Shown piece after piece: positions 43,325-52,709 of a stretch of DNA of 64,000 nt. The number at the start of each line of letters is the position of its first letter. Positions within the stretch are counted from its first letter, which is position 1. The notes under the pieces are model-generated. The model ran no database searches. It worked only from the letters and a program-made list of their open reading frames with translations, and was not told where the DNA came from. This DNA is from Craspedostauros australis (taxonomy: Eukaryota; Bacillariophyta; Bacillariophyceae; Mastogloiales; Achnanthaceae), in assembly GCA_026770025.1 (NCBI GenBank), contig JAMXDE010000012.1:1674001-1738000 (forward strand). Reading direction: 5' to 3'. The translations under genes and the position numbers were made by a program.

Positions 43325-46300
43325 ATGAAGTTGCCAACCAATGCGATGCAGCTGTGCCTGAGCATTCTGGCACTGCTTGTGCTGTCGCTGCAATCATCGT
43401 TGTGCGATGGTGCGCAGCCATCACCACAGCTCCCTTTGATGCTCGGCATCTTTGGGTTTGGCGGGAACAACAGAAACAATAACGGTAACATCAAGGGCAA
43501 CGCTGATCCGAATGCCAGGAAGGGGCAAGGAAATGACGGCAATCAGCGACAACAGCAGCAAGGGCAGCCGCCGCAAGGGCAGCACCAGAGAAGAGATGGA
43601 CCTGCGCAGCGAACTGGGCGTGATGGAAGCAGGTCATATCCACCGCAACCGTATCAGTCCCGACAACACCAGACGTCCAACGGACGACGACCACCACCGC
43701 CAGCCAACATGCGACCCGGTCAGGACACTCCTCCTCGTTCCGGTCCACCTCCTGCGTGGAAGGGGAGCGGCATGTTTCGGCCACCCCCACCTCCCCCACC
43801 GCCCAAACAGACAGTCGCTGAAGCGACGCATGACAAGGAAAGCGAACGTCCCGATGCACCAACGGCTGCGGGTGGTATTGACAGTAACACCAACGACAGC
43901 CAACAAGCCGACAATACAGAAGTAGTCGCAGTAGCATCTGTCGAAGTCGAAGTCGATCAACAAGCCAAACCAGATGCTTTGAATGAAGGTGGAATCAGCG
44001 GCGATGCTGCCACCAACAACACAGCACCAGCGGCAGTAGCCTCACATGTAGTAGGTGCAGACGACATCGCAGAAGGTGATATGGCATTGGAATCTACCAA
44101 TGATGCACAAAATGATGATGCACAACAGTCCCCCGCCCATGCAGCAGAACAATCCAACTCACTCTACTCCAGCGACAACAAGGTTGACATGGAATGGGGC
44201 TTACAGAGCCAGCAGCAACCTGTAGGTGCAGCATCCGGACCAGGAGGTTGGGGAGTGCCGCCACCACCACCGCAGCATCAACAACAGCAGCATGCCAACG
44301 AACAAGGCTACCCGTACCCACCGCCGGACGAATACTATATGCACCAGTCGGAGATGATGATGCTGCATGCTGAACTCGACGATTCTCGGGCGCGAGAAGA
44401 TGGTTTGGCATTTCAAATCCACAACATGACGACAGCCCTATCCATCCTGGAAGAACGAGAGCAAAGCAATCTGCACCAACTGGACATCCTCAATGAGCGT
44501 ATCATCGACTTTGAATCGCGGTCCGCCCAGGATCACAACACGATCGCAGAATACGAAGCAAATCGCACATCCTTCCTGGAAAGCATCGGGGCCCTGCAAG
44601 ATGATGTGAAGGCTTGGGAGGACAAGTGCGCGGTGCTGGAGGAGCAGCTCGACGATGCGGAGAGCGAGACAAGTCAGTGGAAGAAAGACTTCAAGTCCAA
44701 GTGCCGCGAGGTCGAGGAGCTGGCAATCGCCATTGAGAATTTGAGATTGGCAGAAAAGGAGAGGCAAGAATACATGTCGCTGCGTCGGCCAAAGCAACAA
44801 GGGCTCTTTGGTTGGTTGTACAGTTCCCTTTTCGGTGTTAGCGATACTCGTTACGGTGGCTTCGACAATGCCAGCGACGAGATTCGCGATGACGCCTACG
44901 ACATGGCCAAGTCGTCCTTGCTGCGCGCGTTGCAAATGGAACGCGAGAACGTGGAAGAATTGGAGACCATGGTTTCATCATTGGAGCAGAACAATTCCGC
45001 CATCTCGGACATGGTCCAGTCCAGAGATGTCGCCATCGAGGAGTTGAACGGGCGTGTGGCGACCTTCGACGAAGACAAGATGGTCCTCAAGGCTGCGTTG
45101 CGCCAGCTGCAGAAGGAGATCAATGAGGAAGCGCCGAAGACGCAAAAGTTGATGGAGGAGCTGGAGACTGTCCGACAAGGTGAGTACAGTGCTACGCATA
45201 CAAGAAGGGGTTTGCTTCCCCTTGCTCCGTTTTCCCATGCTGCTGCTGCTGCTGCTGCTACTGCTTTCCACTTTGTAGTCAAAGTGCGATGCCATGTTCT
45301 GCACTCCAGCTCTAACCGTTCACGCGATTCTGCTCTGCTTCTGCAATCCATTGGTATTCTGGTGCATTCCCAAACAAACAGAGCTGGTGCTACGCAATAA
45401 TGAGATCGATGCGATCATCGGAACGCATCAGGACGAGCTAAAATCGTTGCAGCTAACGATCGATGTCAAACAACAGGCGATCAGCGAGAAGGACTCCAAC
45501 CTGACGGCCGTAGGCACCTACGTCGACCGGTTGGAAGAGCGCTTGACATCGTTCGCGATTCTGCGTCGTGACATGGAGCAGCGGGAGAAGAAGTGCAAGG
45601 AAATTGAGGCATCCATGCAAAAGAGGGAAGAGGAGATCCAGGTCGCAGAGAGCAAGGTGGAGGCGTATGAAACCGAACAGACGGAGCTGAAGACGTTGCT
45701 CGAGGAGCTCGTTGAAGAACGCACGGTGTTGCAGAAGGAGAAGCGCAAGCTGATCACGGAAGGCGAGTTCCAACGAGCTGAAGAAGAGCAGCTGCGTTCG
45801 AAGCTGGGCAAACTCGAGACTGACCTCATGATGGAACGTGAAACGAAGATTGAGCTCGAGAAGGCGCTGCGGGCGCAGGAGCAGCAAGTCATGATGCTGC
45901 GTGTGTCCAAGGAAGAGATGGAGCTCCAGCTGCAGGGTGTGGACGAACTGAAGACTGGCCAAGCCCAACTGCAGAAGGAGTTGACAAAGCTGAGACGGGA
46001 TAAGGCTGAGATCGAGAAATCGTTGGATGTTGCCAACAGACATAAACAGAGCCTGCTCGCGGACGTCGATAACCTCTCATCAATGGTGCAGGTCTTGCAG
46101 AGCACCGAGGATGATCGAGAGCAGAAGGTCCCGCTGCGAAGCATTCGGAAGGAGCTTTCCAAACGCACCGGGCTGCACGGCATCATCACGCCCTCCAGCA
46201 AGATGATGGCGGGAACCGCTCCGCTATCTGCCCATGCCGAGACTGAATCACTCGCGAAGAAGTCTACGAGGAAGCCGTCATCAGCTGGAAAGACCATCGA

Positions 46301-46436
46301 GGAAGGCAAGAGCAATGGCAGGCACATGGCAAACCCTGGAAACGGCGGCCCTACTGCTGCCGCAACTGCAGAAGCAAAGAAGGGGTTGTCCATGACGAAT
46401 TCTATCTCGCCACCGACATCCAAGCCGTCGCCGTGA
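43325..46436 (+). CDS. Signal-peptide, Pro/Gln-rich, long coiled-coil protein
   Basis: Two exons, 43325-45179 and 45382-46436, giving 969 residues. Donor ACAAG/GTGAGT and acceptor AAACAG/AGCTG join in phase and keep the heptads going (ETVRQ then ELVLRNNEID). The N-terminus (MKLPTNAMQLCLSILALLVL) is a strong signal peptide. Residues about 45-340 are Gln/Pro/Asn-rich with a PPPPPPPP run and Ala/Asn/Asp linkers. From about residue 345 to 900 the chain is almost entirely coiled coil. One break near residue 500 carries a hydrophobic element, QGLFGWLYSSLFGVSD, possibly an amphipathic or re-entrant membrane segment. The tail is Ser/Lys/Ala-rich. The 202-bp intron contains a CTG repeat. The signal peptide points to ER entry (secreted, Golgi or plastid route). 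Family not recognised; a structural or tethering role is only a guess. Confidence 0.82.
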
Positions 46437-47239
46437 CTGAAGAATGCAATATGAATATATAAAATAATATAACAGTACGCAGTTTGGTAGGAATGCAATT
46501 TGATCTTACTCCATACTCGTAAGAGTACTTGTTTGGGAATTGCGCTGTGACGATTGGTTGCAGCTCGGCTGTTCATCGAGGCATCAACGCTTTGTTGACT
46601 GTGCATCTACTCTGTGCCATCTAATTCATCATGCATCACTATCATTCTTACCCCGCGTGCTGCTGGCTTCACCACCCCGCTCCGATGGAGAGGACTGTGG
46701 TCCATGTTGATGGCAACAGCAATGGCTGTTGTTGAGTTGGCATCTTTGTCATGTGACCTTCTAACTGCACCCGGAGGGCAGCATTCAAATCCCTGCGGTT
46801 CTTGAACAGAGTTATTTACCAGAGAGACCTCACCACATGAAGACTACATACATATACTCGTAAAGCAACTGACTTCTATTCGTATTCGTAACATCACCAA
46901 CAGCCATCTGCGAACAGATGACGGAAGGGAGGAGTTCGCCCAAGTTGACTCTGATATGGGTGTATCGCACGAGTACGAGCTACGATCATTGATCGAACTT
47001 CGGATGTTGTCGAAGAGCGCGACACCGCACTCTACGAGCTGCGAGTGCAGTGGCAACAGACAGTGATTTCGGTTGCTGTCCAGTGGCGAGAAACTGCTGG
47101 AGTTATGACACCAACAGAGGCAGTCATGGTGGGACTGACAGATTCTATCCCTGGCTGAGCCGACGTCGAAAGTTGACCAAGGGTGATGCTCTGCGAACCA
47201 CTTGCCTTGTCGTCCAGTCGGACCAAGTATTGCTGTTGT
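46437..47239. other. Convergent 3'-3' spacer
   Basis: No gene. An AT-rich block (ATGAATATATAAAATAATATAAC) at 46450-46472 lies right after the coiled-coil stop and may direct 3'-end formation. Confidence 0.45.
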
Positions 47240-48052
47240 TTACATGGCGTACGCACCTCCCAAGGATTTTCCCTGCTTGGAATTGTCTGGCATTTCTCCG
47301 CCGGCCGATCTGACGCGTTTGCAGGCCTCGGATTTGGCGTTTCCGCTCTGGCCATACTTGCACAGAGCTTCATCGGAGCTGAGCTTTGGTATGCACTTTG
47401 GATCCCGCTTTGGATCGCAGTTCTTCTTGTCGGCCTCGAGCTGTGGTGCGTACGTATTTGGCGAGTAGTGAATGGGGAGCGTGTGGTGCATGAGTGAGGA
47501 CAGACAGAGAGAGAGGGTACAGAAAGAGGGAGACAGGAAAAGGGCAGACTGTGAGCTGATGTTGGCCCCATGTATTTGTTGTGGAGTGCTGTCGAGTGAG
47601 TAGTGCAGAGCGGTGTAATTGTCCATGCTTGCCACTCCATGGCACGAGCACCATATCGGCACCGCACTCCATCAGTACATGGCCGCAACGGAACACGCCA
47701 CAGTATGATAGTCCAAGAATCCTTGTAGCACAGCATAGTACGGAGATGGACCCCACGGCCCATTCGTATGAGACCATTCAACGATCCTTGTTTGACTCAC
47801 TTCTGCATTCATGAAGGCATCCATATCCAGGGCGTTGGTGACTGCCGGTGCGGAAACAAGCGCCGTTGCCGCTCCGCCAACGAAGAGCGTCTGCAGGAAG
47901 TCACGACGACCGTTCGCCGATGTGGTCGCTGCAGCTGGCGTGATGGGGACGACTGGCACAACAGCCGCGACCTGACCTTCTGGTGTGGCCACGTCGTTTC
48001 TGTTCTGGCTGGTGGCCAAGGCCGACAATCCGAATGCAGCAATTCCTCTCAT
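47240..48052 (-). CDS. Small four-Cys thylakoid-lumen-type protein
   Basis: Two exons on the minus strand, 48052-47801 and 47440-47240, giving 150 residues. The donor GCAGAA/GTGAGT and acceptor CACCACAG/CTCGAG join in phase 0. Residues 1-48 are Ala/Val/Pro/Thr-rich and transit-like. Arg49-Arg50 then begins RRDFLQTLFVGGAATALVSA and ends in a VTNA/L cleavage site near residue 74, the layout of a twin-arginine-type thylakoid transfer signal. The mature chain of about 76 residues is Lys-rich with four Cys (92, 100, 111, 124) in DPKRDPKCIPKL, DEALCKYGQSG and EACKRV contexts, and ends KSLGGAYAM. This resembles small lumenal photosystem-associated proteins of algae, but I cannot assign a named subunit. 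The split exon is well supported by splice sites; neither half alone has a complete domain. Confidence 0.78.
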
Positions 48053-49144
48053 GGTTCGTGTGCGTTGATGTGGATGTGGATGTGGTTGTGGATGCGATTG
48101 TTTGTATTGATGTTTCGGTGCTTGGGTCCTTCGATTTACTCTATTGTGTTGTGTACAACTGAATCGGCGGTCGTGGAGAATTATGAGAGGTCTACCGATG
48201 GGACCTGGCTGTTGGAGATCCTTGTTCCTGTCGATACAGTTGTCGTGTGTGTGATTTCGTTTTCGTACCTATTCGTGTTCGCAAGCATTCTGTTGGAAGT
48301 GCGTGTGAGTGGGTAAGGGTGGGCATCATCGCCACCCACCATCGTGCGTGTTGCGATCCATCGATGGATGCGTCGCGGTCTTTTCCTTGTGGCGTCATCG
48401 TTTGGTTGTGTTGGCATTTTTCGAGCTGTTCTGTTCGACGATGACTGATGTCAGCGAACCGTGGTCAGAGAACTGTTTCGCGTTCGCGCACTCATGAATC
48501 ACGAAATAAACACGACCCGACGCAGTTGGAAGGAATACTATTGGAGAAGTACCAATAATGATGAAATCAATACCACGTGCTCGTTGACGATGTCACATTT
48601 GTCACGAGTGGGCTTTGTGTTGGGGACGATTGGCGCATGTCGACATATACTGTGACGCTTGACACATACAAGCCTGACGGTTGGAAAACGAAGAAGTTTG
48701 CTTTCGCTTCATCCCTCTGTTGGTTGGGTGTGCGTTTTGTTCATTTTGTGTGCGTTGGCTATGTTCTTGTCACGATTTGCCGGAAGGGAGAGACACAGAC
48801 ACGCGAGGGGTGAACGCGTGGGCTTGTTGTTTGCTCTTCGTCCAGTTTCCGTTGTGGTGCCGGTTGGCCGCGAATTCCGTTTTGTGTCCACCGCGGTTGG
48901 AGCCACAGATCATTTGCTCCACCAGACAACTCACCTCACCCTCACATCAACCAAGATAACGAAGAATACCAACATCGCCAAAATACCAGAGACGGGCAAA
49001 AGAAGCATCCGTGTTGCTGAGTATCGACAGAGCAACACAGCACAGCACAACACAGTTCAAGTGAAGTGAAGTGAACTGGAGCGGCGTCGATTGCACTCGC
49101 ACAAGAGGGAAACGTGAAGAGAGGCGAAGAAGCTGTATCATCGC

Positions 49145-49180
49145 ACTGCCCATTGTACTGCCTATTGTACTGCCTATTGC
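49145..49180 (+). repeat. 12-bp tandem repeat ACTGCCTATTGT, three copies
   Basis: Three contiguous copies with one or two changes, in the putative 5' leader of the fusion gene. Confidence 0.85.
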
Positions 49181-49272
49181 ACGATTCTGTCGAAGCTGCG
49201 CACAAGAACATCGCTGTCATCAACACAGATCTGAGACTCTCGACCAGATCCGAACGAAGCCAAGCAACAGTG

Positions 49273-49316
49273 GCAGTAGCAGGAGCAGTAGCAGGAGCAG
49301 TAGCAGGAGCAGTAGC
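49273..49316 (+). repeat. 12-bp tandem repeat GCAGTAGCAGGA
   Basis: Three perfect copies plus a partial fourth, ending 19 bp before the start codon at 49335. Confidence 0.9.
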
Positions 49317-49334
49317 ACTATCAACACAGACACC

Positions 49335-52333
49335 ATGCCGGCAAAAGGCGGAGCATCGCAGGCTCGGGCCCGCGTCTCCACAGGCTTCGTGATCGTCGCC
49401 ACCGTCCTGAGCTCTCTGATTGCCTTCTTCGTTGGCAAACTCGCTCGTGAGATCCTCGTGGATGGACCGGCCAAGACGCTGCTGCAGGAGCAGAACAGGA
49501 TCTTGATGGATCATGCAGCGGCCGTCGAGAGGCTCAGAAGTCAGCGGCAGCATGCGTCAGCCACCGTCATCGGCGACGGTGCTGGAGACGGCAAGGCGGC
49601 GGGCCTTCCTCTGCCGGTGGTCCCCAAGGGCAAGCGATCGCCCAACACCATCTACACATCCAAGAACTTCGACACGTCGCAGAGCTCCAGCACGAAGAGC
49701 AGGTGGGTCGTGCAGCATCAGGACGGTGCCGATGCAGTTGCTGCGAATGCGGCCGCGGCCGCTGCTGCTGCAGATCACTGTGAGGCCTCCGACGAGGATG
49801 GATCCTGCGTTGGAGAAGCGCCAACCGAACAAGCTGATGAGGCGGACGACGACGACGAAGAAGATGATGAGAACGATGATGAAGACGGCGCAGATGGCGA
49901 TGAAGAAGTCCATCTGCCAGCTGGTCAGCACCTGCTCATTGATCTCGACGGCCTCGATGCTTCCTTTCTGGATTCCGAAGAGAGATTGGCAACCGCCATG
50001 CTGGATCTGGTCAACGAGTGCGGCTTGACGTTGCTGTCGTACCATTGTCACGGTTTGCAACCTTCGGGCGTGAGCTGCGTCGGCGTTCTCCTGGAGAGCC
50101 ACGTCTCGTTGCACACCTGGCCATCGCACGGAGTCATCACGCTGGATCTCTTCACCTGCGGACCCAACTCCCTCCTGCCGGTCGTGTCATCTGCCGAACG
50201 CCTCTTTTCCGTCGCCGCATCGCCGGGCGTCAAGCCGACCATGATCTGGGCGCACAAGACCAGAGGATTTCCGGACATGGACTCCAGCTCAAGAACCGCC
50301 GATCTCATGGCCGTCGCCGACCTCGAGTTCTTCCCCATCGGTCGCATGATGGAGTACAAGGAGCAGATCGCGTCCGAGAAAACGCCCTTCCAAACCATCG
50401 ACATTTACGACGTCGTTCAGCCCGAATTCACGCTCATGGAATCCTTCCGCAAAGCCATGCAAACCGACGTCCCGTCCTACGAATCCGAGCATCCGCAATT
50501 ATTCCAGCCCGATCGCATCGTCTTCCTCGACGGTGTCCTACAGTCCAGATCCAAAAGCGACGCGGCCTACCACGAGACCCTCGTCCACCCGGGCATCTTC
50601 ACGCATCCGAACCCAAAGCGAGTTGCCATCATCGGTGGCGGGGAGGGTGCCACGTTGCGCGAGACGCTCAAGCACAGAACCGTCGAGGAAGTTGTCATGA
50701 TCGAGATCGATGAAATGATGGTCAACGTCTCCCGCAAGTATCTTCCGCAATGGAGCGACTGCAGCAATTTGGTGGGCAGCGCGGACAGCTGCTTCGACGA
50801 TCCCAGAACCACCATGTGCTACGAGGATGCCAAGGCATGGTTCTTGAACCGCTACCTCAACACAAGCGATGGGGAACAGCAACACGAGAAGTTCGATGTC
50901 ATCATCATGGACGCTCTGTAAGTCATGTATCCATCGTCGTGTGATTTTCATGCTCTTTGCATGCTACTGTACAACTGTGCATCAGCTCCTCATTGATTGC
51001 AACAAACGAAGGAACGAGTTCCCATTTGCTCACATTGCGTCATCATGCTCCTCCAATCCATTCTCTTTCTTGTACATTCAACGGAATCACACACCAATTG
51101 CGAATAACATGACACACAACAAAATACCAAATACTGTGCAAATAACTCGAACATTGCAAACAATGCAAATGCAGGGATCCACAAAATGATGTAGGCCTCG
51201 CCGCGGAGCTCTACAGCAACTCCGACTTCTACACCTCCATCTACAACGCCCTATCTGATAACGGCGTCCTCATTTCGCAGATCGGTGAGACGGACCGTAT
51301 CAGCGATCCGGCGGACCAGTTCACTCGGGACTCCTGCGTTGCGGACATGGTCGACAGAGCCACCGATGTCGGTTTCAAAAACATCCTCAACTACGAGGAA
51401 GGCCACTGCGGTTTCATGGCACCGTGGAGTTTCTTCATCGCCCTCAAGGATTACAATTCGCGATCCGACTGGTTCGCGAACGAGGCCACCGTCACCCTCA
51501 AGATGCGGCAGCGCCTCATGAGGGTCAAGGGCGGAGAGGCGTCGCCGCTGCTCTTCTTCGACGGTGCGACCATGAAGCAACTTCAATACCCCAGCAAGGC
51601 AATGGAGGTCGTGCACTGCCGCAGAATACCCCAGCCGGAGGAATGCAAGGACGATCATGGATTGAATCCTGACAACCGCCATCATCCCATCGACGTCCTG
51701 GAGGTGCGGCAGAGCTCCGTCAGCGAGAACGCTGGACGTGGTGTCTTCACCAAGGTCGATCTCAAGAAGAATGAGTACGTTGGCATGGACAGGTTAGTGC
51801 ATGCGGTGTACATGGAACCAGCAACCCACGACCTCATGACGGCCTGGTACGAGAACGAGCATTGGAACTGGGATTATCACAACAAGGCCATGGAGGGATA
51901 CACGCACGGCTACGGCCATCTGTTCGGCGATCATGGCGGAACGCACGCGTTCGTCGACGCCTCGCTGCATACCTTCATCAACCATGCCTGCAACGCGCAG
52001 AATAACATGGGGCACGACATCTCCGTCACGGAGACCAACGTATCACCCGATGACCCACCGCCGGACGAAATCCAGCGCTACACCTCCAGGATTTACAGTC
52101 CATTCACCGATCGGCAGATGCATTTCTATTCCGCCGGTCACGCGCGCAGAGACATATCGGCAGGCGAGGAGCTGACCGACAACTACCTTGCACTGAGCGG
52201 GATTCAGAAAGGATTCTGGAAAGAAGAATTGAAATCCCTTCGTGCTGTCTGTGCCGGTGAGCACGTCGGTCGTGTGACGGCATACGAAAGCGGAAAAGAC
52301 GAAAAAGACAACAATGAAGAGAAGAAGAACTGA
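49335..52333 (+). CDS. AdoMet decarboxylase / spermidine synthase / SET-domain triple fusion
   Basis: Two exons, 49335-50917 and 51175-52333, giving 913 residues. Donor GCTCT/GTAAGT and acceptor ATGCAG/GGATCC restore the conserved aminopropyltransferase block MDALDPQND across the junction. An N-terminal hydrophobic segment (residues about 17-33) is followed by a disordered acidic region. Residues about 195-330 form a bacterial-type (SpeD/SpeH) AdoMet decarboxylase. Its self-cleavage pair is Glu254-Ser255 in LESHVSLHTWPSHGVITLDL, with FTCG after it. Residues about 375-690 form spermidine synthase: YHETLVHPGIFTHPNPKRV, GGGEGATLRE at 434-443, catalytic Asp526. Residues about 705-870 form a SET domain: ENAGRGVFTKVDLKKNEYVG, FINHACNAQN (Asn797-His798), and GEELTDNY ending at Tyr865. 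Together they would decarboxylate AdoMet, use it to make spermidine from putrescine, and methylate an unknown target. Decarboxylase-synthase fusions are known in bacteria; the SET addition is what is odd. Confidence 0.9.
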
Positions 52334-52709
52334 GGGCATTCTCGCACGAAGTCGCAGCGCACGTATCAAGGAGCACATCCTTTGCTCCACTATCGTCTTT
52401 CTGGAGGTATTTGGATCTCCGGTGCTTGGTGCGAAAGATAAGTTGAACCCGGCTGTTCCATCTATGTGTATCAAGCTGATAAGTAGTATTGTAGAATTCG
52501 CTTCAGAGTTTAGTGGAGTGGAGTACTCTCCTCAAGCCCATCATATGAGCACGAGCATTACAGCAGTGCACTCTGCGGCGATCCCCACACAGCGCCCTCA
52601 CCACCAATGCTCCCTCGAAAGAGAGAGGGTACAACGAGTATACTGCTGTGGAAGTCTACTGTAGTCTACTAAAAGTTCCCATCTTGCTGGTGCTCGAACT
52701 CAGCATCGA
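52334..52709. other. Convergent 3'-3' spacer
   Basis: No gene. CCCTCGAAAGAGAGAGGG at 52612-52629 can fold into a short hairpin between the two convergent genes; GGAGTGGAGTACTC pentamer-like sequence lies at 52514-52527. Confidence 0.5.

Larger units (their letters stand above)
48053..49334. other. Divergent promoter region
   Basis: No gene. Contains GTGGATGTGGATGTGGTTGTGGAT repeats (48070-48095) near the lumen-protein start and two 12-bp tandem repeats near the fusion-gene start (annotated separately). The frame upstream of 49335 is open but has no ATG, so it is leader. Confidence 0.5.

Noticed and set aside
49335-52333. Bacterial contamination as the source of the fusion gene
   Set aside because: The gene has a spliceosomal intron inside a conserved motif and lies between eukaryotic genes in a continuous sequence.
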